Assembly: GCA_016508695.1 (NCBI GenBank)
Contig: VNKQ01000016.1
Span: forward strand, 1,054,001 to 1,118,000
Direction: 5' to 3'
Source: Hyphodiscus hymeniophilus
Taxonomy: Eukaryota > Ascomycota > Leotiomycetes > Helotiales > Hyphodiscaceae
Length of the DNA: 64,000 bases
The translations under genes and the position numbers were made by a program. The number at the start of each line of letters is the position of its first letter. Position 1 is the first letter of the stretch. Under the pieces are notes generated by a model that did not search any database, was not told where the DNA came from, and worked only from the letters and a program-made list of their open reading frames with translations. Below are positions 1-10,986 of the stretch, one piece after another.

Positions 1-2669
1 CTGTAGGAATACAGGTCACTCTCTTCGCTAGTTGCTGCCCATCTCAATACATTTGTGCCGTATTCAATACATTGGTAACCGTAACTGCAAAAGCGGGCCC
101 ACGATCCAATAGATCAGATCACTTTGACGTCCACGCCGATCAACATGCCATGAAAAGCTATGCGGTGCCTGGGAACCAGTCCAGAGCATGATCTTGATCA
201 CACAGTGTCACCGCTCGTTGCACAGGTGCAGGGACCCGGTACCATACCTCGAAAGATGGATTCTCTTCGGAGATCCAAGTGATTGAGCACCTTCCCATTA
301 AGAACACACCGATCCCTGGGTTCTACAAGAGGGAAGTGGTGCCAATGGATTAGGAGTCTAATATCAGTCTCTCGTTTGATACATTTTCTTTTCCCCACCG
401 TTGTCAACGCGGCTCTCAACCAGCATGCGATTGTAGCCACCATGCACGACACAAGTGCTCAAGCGACGAAAAAGCAAATCCATGACTACTTCCTGCGGCG
501 TACGGCGCCGGAACATATGATATGATATCAAGGGGTATTTCTGCTTCGCATTCAACCCTCTTCGTCCAATCGCAACTTCTAGGCAATGTCCGCCCCAAGA
601 GCCCTTTGGTGGCTTCAGCAGCAAGGCTATCTGCATGATGTTCCGCGGCCATACACCCAGGCAGTCACGGAGAACCGCATCGTTACACACTCGGCAGAGT
701 CCGAAATCCCAACCTCCAAACCGGCAAATCCTTAGTCTCGAACGATCCCGCCACACGCCCAGCCTCAGCCAGAATCTCATGCCCTCGAGCCCTCGATCCG
801 CCCTCGGAAGAGAAATTGCTCGATGTTTGCACCATGCATACCATTCCAGCTCAGAGGCGTAGCAGCCATTCATGAAGCATAAAGCACGCCCGTTGTGCGT
901 CTGCTGGCTGTTTGACGTCCTTCTAGAACGTCGACGAGACCTCCCTTGCAGTCGCAGCCTCGCACAAGTATCGCTACGTTCGTCTCCAGGCTACCATGGG
1001 CTCGGAATAGCTCTCGCTGCACACGCCCGTCCGGTTCCCAAACCGCGGGAATGGCGCTTCGAAGCCACCGTTATGCAGAAGCACGACATAGCAGAGCGAG
1101 AATGCCAGTCGTTCAGCTCATCGTGGGAATCCCCTGAGGAGAGAAATCTTCCAGACCTAAACGCCCTCATCACCATTCCTGCTGTGAGTGAAGACGTAGA
1201 TGTAAAGGAAAGTACAACTCGCTCGTGTAACAATACCTCGTATTGATCCACCGCTTTTCTTTCTACATTCCTCACATGCAGCGTCTTGCCTGTCAAGTGC
1301 CCGGTCAAGTCATCATCATCCTGCACCAGCCGGCATCAGGTCTGGGCACGTGGGGGTTTGTTGCATTCTTGATTTTGATGTGAGGTCCTGGATCAGACGT
1401 CGCTTCGCGTATCAGCCATACATACGCTGGAATGCGCTCGTCCTTTCCGGCACGCACCGCCGAGGGTGGGTCGGGGTCGTCGAGATGTGAAGTGGGCTCC
1501 GAGAACCCGAGATGAAGACAGACGCCTCCCGGGTTGGAATGCGAATCGATGTGAGGGGTAGACTACCCCTCACATCGATGGTAGTGCGAGAGCTAGCACG
1601 TACCAACGTCCTGTGGAAATATAGCGTTTCCAGCCATCATATCTCGTGCAAGTAGAGCATTTCGTTTCAAACGATGCTCCATGTCAATCATCGGGTAACG
1701 CACTTGTGATTTGTTAATCTAGCGCTTAGCTGCCACATCTCCAACATCTCATCTCTCGATGAGCACGATCTCAAGGAATTGGAGAAGCGTGGATCGAACC
1801 AGGACTATCCTTATGCAACTGGACAATTTACAATTTCCCATGTCTGGAAGGGGTTCGGTATGTTGCTTTGCCTGAAGGAATGTCCGATGGCCTTGGCCTG
1901 CTGATGGGCCTGCCTCTCCTGTCCCGTGTTGAGATTGAGATTCGGGAACTGCAACTGCAGCTTCCCAGGGTACTAGGCCTCGGCGACGGGGGTACGAGGT
2001 GAGCAGTGAGTACGATGATGGGAATGCATGTATTTATATACGGCCCAATTCCTAGCCGTCCGAGTATCCGAGTGGGGTGGTTCTGGGGGTGAAGACTCGA
2101 AGTTGTGTGCTGTGGTAAGTGTGCATTCAATGCGAGATCAATGTGTCCACACGAGGAAGCGGTGGGATAGATTCTTGTGTACAGTGTATTACGATGATGG
2201 AGGAGGATAGGAGAGTGTCAATGTAGATAGATACCTATAGAGTTCTAGCCTTCTGAATAGATTTTGAAATCAATATAGAGGGGTCGAAAGATATAGATTA
2301 TATCTTGGGTCATCAGGACGGACTTTTCTGCCTTCAAGAAGCGATTCGAAACACTCAAGAACAGCTAGCGATTCGGTGAGATTGTATTGTATTGAAGGAA
2401 CTATCATTAAGCAACTTTCGGATTGGTTGAAAGACCCCGTATGTATCAAAGACAAAAATTACAAATGCACACGCAAATGGCGATGGTATCATGATAAACC
2501 ACTCGCGGAACAATGCGTCGAAAACCATACTCGAGAACATTCCCATCCCGTATTCAAATAGTACAGACCTTTCCACATTGTATCTCACAGCCATCGATGC
2601 GATGGAGCGAATCTGACGGAAACCAAACTCCACCACACCATATCCATCGCAGCGCCTTCTCTTCGACAT
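1..2669. other. Intergenic region with no supported gene
   Basis: Open frames here are short, overlap one another on both strands (for example 364-873 minus and 872-1246 plus), have no recognisable domain and do not join into a longer protein through plausible introns. The one structured element is the inverted repeat at 1545-1579, listed separately. The right part (about 2200-2669) is AT-richer and lies downstream of the homeodomain gene, so it probably holds its 3' untranslated region. Confidence 0.5.
1545..1579. repeat. Perfect 16-bp inverted repeat with 3-nt spacer
   Basis: The arm at 1545-1560 (ATCGATGTGAGGGGTA) is the exact reverse complement of 1564-1579, with the trinucleotide GAC between them. 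As DNA or RNA it would form a 16-bp hairpin with a minimal loop. No open frame of interest covers it, and no second copy was noticed in the window. It could be a hairpin-forming element, a dimeric protein-binding site or the tip of a small inverted-repeat element; the sequence alone does not decide. Confidence 0.9.
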
Positions 2670-5600
2670 CTAATCCTCGCTTTCGTTTTCGTAGAAATCG
2701 ATGATTCCCTGCCATCGCGCCAGGCCTTTCTCCTTCTTCGCTAGGTCCGACGTGCTTTTATGGAATTTGTCGAGCTCGGTACTTCGTGACATTTGCATCT
2801 GGTTTTCTTGCTGTCGCAAAGTCGCCCTATTGCAGATGGCAGGGTTAGTAAACCTCTAGTGACGTTTTGGAGTATGGTGATTTCGCTGGATACGTACTGC
2901 TGGCCTTCAAACTGCTGTTCGATTATCTGTAGAATGCGTTGAATCTCAGCCTGCTTTGCTCTTTCGATCTCGTTACGTCTATGCATGAAAGTGGAAAGTT
3001 GCTGCTCGATTCCATAGATTGTTGTACGGTGCATATCACGGCTTTGTTTCAGAGCCTCGATCTCGTAACCGAATTTCTGCACTGTTCGATAGGCGGTTGC
3101 TTTGGGGTCTTCATCAGCCGGAGTAGATGCTGATTTGACGGTCATGTCTTGTATGGCTGGATTTGAACCAGAATCGACCTGGGACGCCCCTATCGCTTGC
3201 ACAGTTTGAAGCACAGCACTGGGCTTCTCCACGGTGGAGACCATATGAAAAGTGTTCTGTGTAGGGTAGGGAGGTAGCTCCGACCGGTCAAGATCAGATG
3301 GCTTACGACCGCCAGATGCTTCGGGTCTATCCCTAGAGAATTGTCTGTGATCCTCATTTGCACCTGTGTAATCGATGAAAGTGTACCCATCGTTTCTGAC
3401 CTCGTGCTTTTTAGTATTATTAGCGGTAGTTGCGGCTCGCTGCGTCACCAATCCGTTCTCGTCAGCTTCACCCAGAGTGTCATTGCTAGTTCCGCGATCA
3501 TGGTCGTTGTATATCATTCTGGTGGGATACGAAGTAGTCTGGGGTGAATCCACGGCTTGTAGAGTAGCATTCTGTGTGGGGCATGGCGTTGAAGGTGAAG
3601 TTTTGGTTGTGGGGCTATTTTTGAAACTTGCCTGAGTTTCGGAGCCATTGACGCAGAAAGCAGTAGTAGATGGGGCAATAGGCGGTTGAGGAAGATTGTT
3701 AGGAGGCTGCGAGTACGGCACAGGAGGACGATGACTTGACGTGGCATTGACGGGCTGAGTGAACGCGATCAATACAGGTCGATCGGATATGAATCGGTTG
3801 TACTCACATTGAAACCTGAATTAGGTGTGGGCCGCTCCCTTTCTGGCGAAATTTCTTGCTGCAGATATCTCTCGGCTGGGGGTAAAGGAGACTTCTTGAA
3901 AGGTGGTCCATCGCGTAGCAGGTCTTCCTGATCCAGCGGACGCTTTGTGCTTGTCACTGGTTCGCCGGCTTTGGCATCCACAGACTCATCATTGGGCGTT
4001 GACAATAAAGTGCCTGAAACTAGATTGATCTGTTGACCAGAAAGGTTTGCATGACTGTCATCAAAAGAATTGTCAAAGTCGCCTCCTATTACGGATTTTT
4101 CTGTCGGGATTATTGGCAGCGATCCTTGACTTTTGCGGGCTTTCACGTTGTAGTTGGAAAACCAGTTCTATAAGAATCAGTCTTTTTGATATTGGTGCAA
4201 ATTCAAATTGTTGCATGGCGGAGATGATGACAGTCAGTATGATCATACCTTGACAGTTTTAAACTCTATGCCTAGCTCCTGGGCCAAATCTTGCTTTCTC
4301 TCGGTAGTTATAATGCTGTTCTTTGCAACTTCGGCTTCGAGTACAGCTCTACAAGAGATCCATACATTAGTCGTCATTCGAGGGAGGGGGAATAAAAGAA
4401 AACTCAACAATCTGGTCTGAGTAATTCAAAATTCATAAGTCACATACCGTTTCTCAGGAGTCATACGAACTTTGGTAGCTCCTATCTTGCGCTCCTTCCC
4501 TTTACAAACCGTTAGCTGTCATTAAGGGGAACGAACGTGTAGCACTTACTTTCAAATGTAGCTGGAGCAGTACTGTCTCTATCATGGTCAGAATCGTCGA
4601 TACCAACGTTTGAGCTCCTCAACTTGGTGATGACTGGGTCTGGGGATTCAGTCGAGTGCTCCTCATGGAACTCTCTTAATGCTTCGATAGCGGGATTTCG
4701 GCAGATATCATGCTCGTTTCCTTGAATATCAGTAAGTTTTATGCTCAAGAAGTTCAGAGGGTCCGAAACACGTACCTGATTCCTCAACACCTCCATTGCG
4801 TGTCGAACACAGAGGAAAATTCGACTTTGATTCGACACTATTCGACTGGTTTGTACTCGCCTGGGCTGTGCTTGAATCCGTATGCTTTGTTTGGTCGTCG
4901 AATCCCCTTTTCCCTCTGCCTTGCCTATTCCAAAATGTCTTGCAAGCCTCATAAGTTCTGTCATAACCACTTGCTTTGTGCATTTGGGCAATCTTAACCC
5001 AAAGGTTTTTGCCTTCTAGCTGTTCCAATCCCCACTTCTCCTCATGTTCTCGCCGCGCTTTTAAGAGTCCTAGTAAGTTCTCGTATTCTTCAGGGCTCCA
5101 TGTAGTATTCTTAGACATCTGGGGAGACGTGACTGTAAAATCTTGTGGGCTAACATCCTCTTCAGCTTCTGGCGACTGATCATCGTCCTCTAGCTCAGAG
5201 GCCACCTCCATATCACTGTCAACAAGCTGCCAGTAAGCATCGCAATTGTCAGGGGTTCGGTTGTAGCCTTCCTCCTCCACTACAGGAAAAGTAATTTAGC
5301 AATCTTCTCATAAGTTGAAGGCCAGAGTCAGTGATCTCGGGACATCTTCACGAGTAAAATCATGAAATGACCGCCACATTAAATTTCTCCTTTTGGAAGA
5401 CTTACATTGAAGCGATACTTTTTCCCAGTGTTTTGTCCATGGGATCTCGGCTGAGGGGTTGTCTTCCTCAAGGCGCAGTTGTTTTTTCGTCATGTGGACT
5501 AATATTTCATGCTCGGTTTCATCCCTGTTACATTTCGGAGTTAGCATCCTACTGACAAAATATCTGGAGTTATGCCACTCTCTCTCGAATATCCTCTCGC

Positions 5601-6064
5601 TCTCTCCGGTAAAGAGTAATTTTTAGAAAGAGCACTCACCAGTCTGGTCCAGCAGCATCCCTATTCTATAGCACCACTCAATCAGCATTTTCCCAACCAG
5701 AAGTGTCACGAGCGAACGGAGCGATGACCGCGACGTCAACAAATCAGGATAAAAATACAATGAAGCACATATCTAGCAAGTTGCGAGCACAATCGAAGTA
5801 TTCAAAGATTCAAGTAATGGTTATCCTCACCGTTCGTGGGGCGCCAAGTCCACGTTTCCAAATACCTCGACAAGCTGTCGCGCTTCTGTTGTACCCATGC
5901 TCCTTCAGGCGCGACGAAACCTTCTTCCAATGCGAAGTCCAAGAAATCACCAACGAACTGTCCTGTGCCTCCAATTCAAGTTGATCGTTGGTCATCTGGC
6001 GGAGGATATCGGTCTCCTCTTGGCTCCATCTGAGCAGTTTGACGGTCTCCGCGGTAGGTGCCAT
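2670..6064 (-). CDS. Homeodomain protein with three Myb/SANT-like repeats
   Basis: I join ten exons: 6064-5831, 5665-5640, 5524-5406, 5279-4776, 4720-4550, 4499-4448, 4348-4249, 4167-3808, 3754-2898 and 2826-2670, giving 859 aa with phase kept at each junction. Three trihelix-like Myb/SANT repeats lie near residues 12-70, 87-145 and 187-245; the first two share a W..E..IL..MT..QL..E pattern and a GYNR..-type third helix. An atypical homeodomain follows (about 357-416) with WFSN, so W48 and N51 are kept, but position 53 is Asn instead of the usual Arg. The long remainder is Ser/Thr/Pro-rich and ends in a coiled coil (about 740-835) and an acidic tail. It is presumably a nuclear DNA-binding protein; no targets can be named. 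The 26-nt second exon supplies the first Trp of repeat 2, which supports the model. I recognise no named orthologue. Confidence 0.8.
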
Positions 6065-6944
6065 GTTTCCGTCGCTTCATGCGAGCGGGAGAGACCAGAT
6101 CGCCAGCTCAAGATGATGAGCGATAGAGCCGTTGATGAACAAGAAGTAGTCCACGTGGCGATGGCATGTCGTGGAGGAGTGCTCTGTCGCAAGGTCGTAA
6201 TGTTGAGGTGCCGTCGGGCGAAGTCGAATCGTTGATTGTGATGGTCACATGACCTTAGCTGCTTTAATTGGTTTGTTGGTTTTGTACAACCAACAGAAAC
6301 TAACCCCCGTCATGAGTGGGAAAGGATTTTGCTTATTCTTGACAATCAACTGCAATTCGTCTAGGCAGGTCGAGCCAATCAAATCCCATTTGTGTTTATC
6401 ACTGATAACATTTCTGCGGTCATCTTCAAGGTCAGTGATATGAGCGGCTGCATTACGAGTACAAGCAAGCAAGGATTCATAGATTAATGGAGTCAAATTA
6501 TCCTATTCTTCACAATGCACATACACCAGATCGAAGACGGAAACGCCGCCCCACCAAATTTCACCCTTCCCGCCGAGCACGGTTGTTAAATCCCCGATTT
6601 CAGACTAATAAAGCATCACAATGCATCCTGCCGATCATCTGTCATGTCGACTGCAACACCGTATGGACTGTCAATGGAGCAACGAGTCTGCTTATGGACC
6701 AGAAGTCATTCACCTTCTGCAACCCGTATTTGGCCCGGAGGCAGGACTATTCTGGAGCTTCGGAAATTCGAACAATTGAATCAGCTCATTTGTATTTGCA
6801 TCCACTGCCTCCAGCAGATGGGACATACCGGATCAGTTAGGCAATCAGTATCTTTTGCCTATCCATAGGTTCAGTGGCGTCAAGGCAAAAGGGAATACCA
6901 GACAGAACAAGAATATCACTGATCATAGAAACAGACCTAACCCT
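6065..6944. other. Intergenic: promoter side of homeodomain gene
   Basis: This 0.9-kb stretch holds only short frames without recognisable domains. It should contain the promoter of the leftward homeodomain gene and the 3' end of the leftward secreted-protein gene at 6945-7915. Confidence 0.5.
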
Positions 6945-7915
6945 TCAGATTAATCCCATCTGTCGCATCTGTTGTATTTGCTGCGACCACTGTCCAAACG
7001 TTATATTGTCTGTCGGTAAACCGCGCACAACCTGCGCGACCTTCCACGCGAAAATGCTTCCATAATATATGGCCAGATGTTCTGCCCACATCAACAACTG
7101 AATCTGTTCATCGAATCGCAATTGTTCGATCATTCTCCCAAGAATTGCTGTATCGTTCCCAGAAATAACGTAATGATTGTGAAGGTGGTCAAGAACAATT
7201 TGAGGACATCCTTCCGCCATGCTTGGCATGAAACGCAAACCCATCTGTCGAATCAAGGGCTCTATATGAGGACCCAGACCAGTAGGTCTGTCAGGGCAAT
7301 TCGGGCCAAGTCGCGGGTGAAGTAGATCCCTGCGACCCCACGGGCGTTGAAGATTGATGAAAGAATTAAAGATGTTAAGGTATCGTTCAGATGCTTCTTC
7401 GTACCAAAATGGATCTTGTTGGCGAATACTTTGTTGTAACTCCTTCAATGAAGACTCGAATACAGGATTATAGGCGTAACCTGGGCACCCCGTGTCTTGG
7501 CATCCGTCGAGAGTAGATATTAACAGCTTCATCGCATTTTCAGCGTCTTCATACTCTTCGATGGTACCGAAAAAGGGTTTGATGCGGTCTACCGGGTTGA
7601 TGACACGATTGCCAGACTTTCGAAGGTGGCTCAAGATGACTGGGTAGGTGTTTTTCAAATGATATTGCGAGACTCTTCTCGGGCCCGTGCTGCTCGATTC
7701 GATAAAGACTGGGAGTTCGGAGTTTCTCTCCTTGACAAGGCCCCGGTTAAGGAGGCATCTGCAATCTGCTCGCCGACAGCGATTTCGACACAACATCAGT
7801 ATATTGGATGTTGCTCAACACTGACTGGGTGGAACGGGTGTTTGAGTTGGCTGCTGGATATCTGAGACCAAAGACAAGCTATATAGAGAAATGTCAACAC
7901 GCAATGCCAACTCAT
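6945..7915 (-). CDS. Predicted secreted hypothetical protein
   Basis: The frame 7796-6945 is open but lacks a convincing start. An upstream ATG at 7915 opens a signal-peptide-like segment (MSWHCVLTFLYIACLWSQIS) that joins it through a 56-nt intron (7821-7766) with a CTGAT branch site and AG acceptor. The joined protein is 304 aa. The donor GTGTTG is weak, so the exact splice is uncertain. The mature part has few cysteines, two Trp/Tyr-rich amphipathic stretches and no domain I recognise. A short stretch rich in Gln and Met ends the protein. It could be a small secreted protein of the kind often listed as effector candidates, but nothing in the sequence shows a host role. If the 5' exon is wrong, this is a cytosolic protein of about 270-283 aa. 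Confidence 0.5.
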
Positions 7916-9477
7916 TTCTGCACACAATAACAGATGGCGGTAAAAAGTTGGCTGCAAACTTCGCGAAAGTTGACATCCGATAGGTGGATCTCGAGCTGAC
8001 GAACGAGGCAGTTCTTTTGATCTCCTACCATAGCGATAAATTTATGCAGGATGCCTTTTTCGCGCAACGTTGGAAGCCAATGGATATCGCAGACTTAAAC
8101 CTCTACACGATCTCACGAAAGATTGTCCGAAGTCCGAAAGCACTTTCATTCGTAAAATCGACTGATCAGAAATAACACGCCATTCTCTTGAAGATGTGAG
8201 CTCATTTCAGGTATGGGATGACTCTGGAGATTTACGGCCATGGAGAAATACAGCGAAGTCGCCAATAATGGATGGAATTCTTGGTACAAGTCTTGGCACA
8301 ACTTTCCTTCGTGTCTGTACTGAATCTGCGAGGGAATGAGCAGCTACCATGTGCATGGTAGACGTTGGATAAATGATTCATTTCGAGATCAAGGTCACAG
8401 AGTCGAGACTCGTACGCATGAGCAAACTTGAGTGCCTCGTGCTTTGCATGTGCTCAATGTACCAAAAGCAAACAACACCATATCAGCACAGTCGCGTGAT
8501 CATTCGGTAGAGCTGGGCGAGGCATGGCAGGGTTTTGAGAGATGGGTTCTGGTCACCCTAAGAACATGTTTTCGATGAAAAGTGAATAAGAGGGTAGATT
8601 GTAAAAGGCACGTGATCAAAAGCCGAACACTAATATGATTACGTAATCTCTCAACCTACGACTTCAAGAAGACATGACCATGATATTCAACGCAGTGTTG
8701 AGAGACAATCAAAAATTTCATTATTAGCTCAAGGTACTCAGCATAGCGTTGGAGCCTGCGGTTGTGGGCCCAGAAGTTTCTGTATACCTTCCATGCTGGA
8801 GCTCGAGGTCGAGTACCGCAGAATACCAAGTGACTAAAAAGGTGAGAAACTGTTGTCCGTTCGCCTCGAGAAAATGGATCTCGAACCTACCAGAGGCTTA
8901 CTGTGAGTTGGAGGTTGGTGGACGCTTCCCGGTGTGCAAGATGGAGCTCTTTGATGTACTAGAGGAGGGGTTTAGAAGGTTGTGGTTCGTGTTGGTTGGC
9001 ATGCTTTCATTGACTCATCTTCCAACAAATGCAAGTACTTTCTTTCAAAAATCGTTGACCTTGAAGTTGCTGGCTGTATTATTGGAAAGCTTCCGAGTAA
9101 TTGGAATCGTTGAGCTGCAGAAAAACTCCCCAATTCAGAGCATCACCACCATTGTCCTGCTCTGGAATCGACAATATGAACAATTCTTCACAGGCCTTGA
9201 TTCTTCTAGAACTTATTATCTACCTACAGTTCACTTCAATAGCACCGTCTGAGCCAGTTTAGCTCGCTTTCTCTGGCCAACTGAATATAAGTAAAACCGC
9301 CAGCCTCGCCGTGTATTTCCTTACGATCCACAACAAGCTTCCAACCTCAACTTTCGCGACCATCCGCGAAAATCGCATTTGCAAATCAACTTGGAACTCT
9401 TACAAACCCATCCTAAGATACAAAATCAACTCGAGCATCCAAAGATCAGAACATCCAACGGCTCAACATCCATCAAG
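7916..9477. other. Intergenic: divergent promoter region
   Basis: No supported gene. The longest frame (8749-9252 plus) starts at a TTG codon, has no domain and no splice partners, so I leave it out. A CACGTG E-box lies at 8609-8614. The last 200 bases before 9478 are pyrimidine- and CAA-rich, as in many fungal 5' leaders, and belong to the gene that starts there. Confidence 0.5.
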
Positions 9478-10986
9478 ATGTCTGATACTACCTTCCCCAA
9501 CCTGGCCGTCCCCCTTCCCACCTTGCCTGTGAAGGCTGCTGCCAGCAATGGTGATTCTAAGGTGAGTCAAGAAGATCAACTGCCTCCTCCATGGCTACCC
9601 CTAATGTTATCGCCATTACTCTCATCCCCACTCCTGTTTCAATCCATGCTGGTTCGCTGGAACTTTTGATTCATGGCTGAACCTCATCTTGAAGGCTCTC
9701 ATTTTCAATGTGAAGCAACATTTTCACAATGAATATTAAGCTTCCCCGCCCTTGACTTCTTGTCATACCTAATATATCTTTGCTCTTGCCCCGCGCCTGG
9801 CTTTCTTTTTTGCCAGCTTTTCAAGTCGAATATTTCTGCAATTTCAACCCTACATTGCTCGTGTTTGAAATATCTAACATTTATCTCACATCCAGGACAA
9901 CGGTGATACTATCGCTGAAGCTGGCAAGAAGACTCCTGCTAAGCGCAAGGCCGCCCCCAAGAAGACTCCGGTCAAGAAGGATGAGAACGATGATGAAGAC
10001 GAAGAGCCAACCACCCCTAAGCCTGCTAAGAAGCGTACTCCCAAGGTAAAGAAGGAAGTCAAAACTGAGGCAAGTACCTCGACCTACGATTATAAACATC
10101 GAGCTTCCTATCACAGAACTCCAAGTTTGTTGCATTATGTTCACTGACGTATATCTTTCAGGCCATAACCAAGTCCGAGGATGCAGATGCAGATACAGAT
10201 GCAGATGCCGCTCCCGTTACCCCACCTGCTGCTTCGTCCAAGAAGCGCGCTACCAAGCCCAAGGCCAGCGGCGATGAGAATGAAACTCCTACCAAGAAGC
10301 AAAAGACTAAGGCTACCGCCACCCCCGCTAAGACCCCAAAGTCCACCACCAAAGCTGCCGCCAAGACCGCCTTCCCCGAGTGCTTTGAGGACTTCTCTGA
10401 GGGTGACAAGTTGTTGGTCCGAATGAGAAAGGAGGGCAACAGCTGGGATGACATTCAGAAGGCTTGGACTGATGTCACTGGTATCGTCCCGGGCAAGGAT
10501 GTTCTGCGCAAGAAAGAGACGAGACTTCGTGCTGTGGCTGTCGAGTGGAAGGCTGGTGATGTAGGTCACCTTGCTGTACTTCTCTAACTCTCCATTCCAG
10601 CATGCTAATTGTTTGTTTTCTAGGCTCGCAAGCTTGCCATTTTCAAGGTCCAAGTTGAGGAGGATTCTAAGGCTGCTTTCAAGAAGCTTGAAGCGGAGAA
10701 GTGGAACAAGATTGCTGAGTTGTTCAAGGCTGTTGGTTCCGAGTACTCCTCTGCTGGTCTTCAAAAGAAGTGGGAGATCATGGAGAAGAAGGGCGAGGTC
10801 GGTGCTAAGGGCGCTTACATTGGTAACGATGCTGAGAACACTGTCACTGGTGCTGATGCTGAAGCTGAAGCCGAGGCTGCCGAGGTTGCTAAGGCTTTCG
10901 AAAATGCTGAAGTCGAGGAGAATGGCGACGTCCAGATGGAGGAGGGTGGAGGCGAGAGCGAGGAAGCTGAGAGTGAGGAAGCTTAG
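9478..10986 (+). CDS. Lysine-rich nuclear protein with Myb-like domain
   Basis: Four exons (9478-9561, 9896-10069, 10162-10560, 10624-10986) give 339 aa. The N-terminal half is a basic, Lys/Pro/Ala-rich tail like that of a chromatin protein, broken by an acidic run of alternating Asp-Ala. The middle (about residues 175-285) is a folded segment with a pattern typical of a Myb/SANT-like helix bundle in Pezizomycotina: an EGDKLLVRMRKEGNSW stretch, then WNKIAELF. The C-terminus is strongly acidic (Glu-rich). I infer a nuclear, DNA- or chromatin-associated role and cannot name an orthologue. Intron 1 is long for this locus (334 nt). The second intron is drawn with a GC donor (AG|GCAAGT) at 10070; a canonical GT donor 24 nt upstream (AAG|GTAAAG) also keeps phase and would remove eight residues. 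Confidence 0.8.
10070..10161 (+). other. Probable GC-AG intron
   Basis: The donor GAG|GCAAGT matches the extended consensus of GC-AG introns, the acceptor is TTTCAG, and both sides are in phase 0. A GT donor 24 nt upstream also fits the frame, so the site could be one arm of alternative splicing. Confidence 0.6.

Noticed and set aside
364..873. 169-aa minus-strand frame near the left end
   Set aside because: No domain, odd composition (Arg/Trp/Cys-rich), and overlapping frames of similar size on the other strand. Looks like chance in GC-richer DNA.
1770..1800. GGATCGAACC resembling a reversed tRNA T-arm
   Set aside because: No tRNA cloverleaf could be drawn on either strand.
3145..3175. tRNA-like T-arm GGTTCAAATCC on the minus strand
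   Set aside because: It lies inside the homeodomain gene, coding GSNPA, and no acceptor or anticodon arm can be folded around it.
8749..9252. 167-aa plus-strand frame
   Set aside because: Starts at TTG, has no domain and no intron partners, and lies in the promoter side of the next gene.
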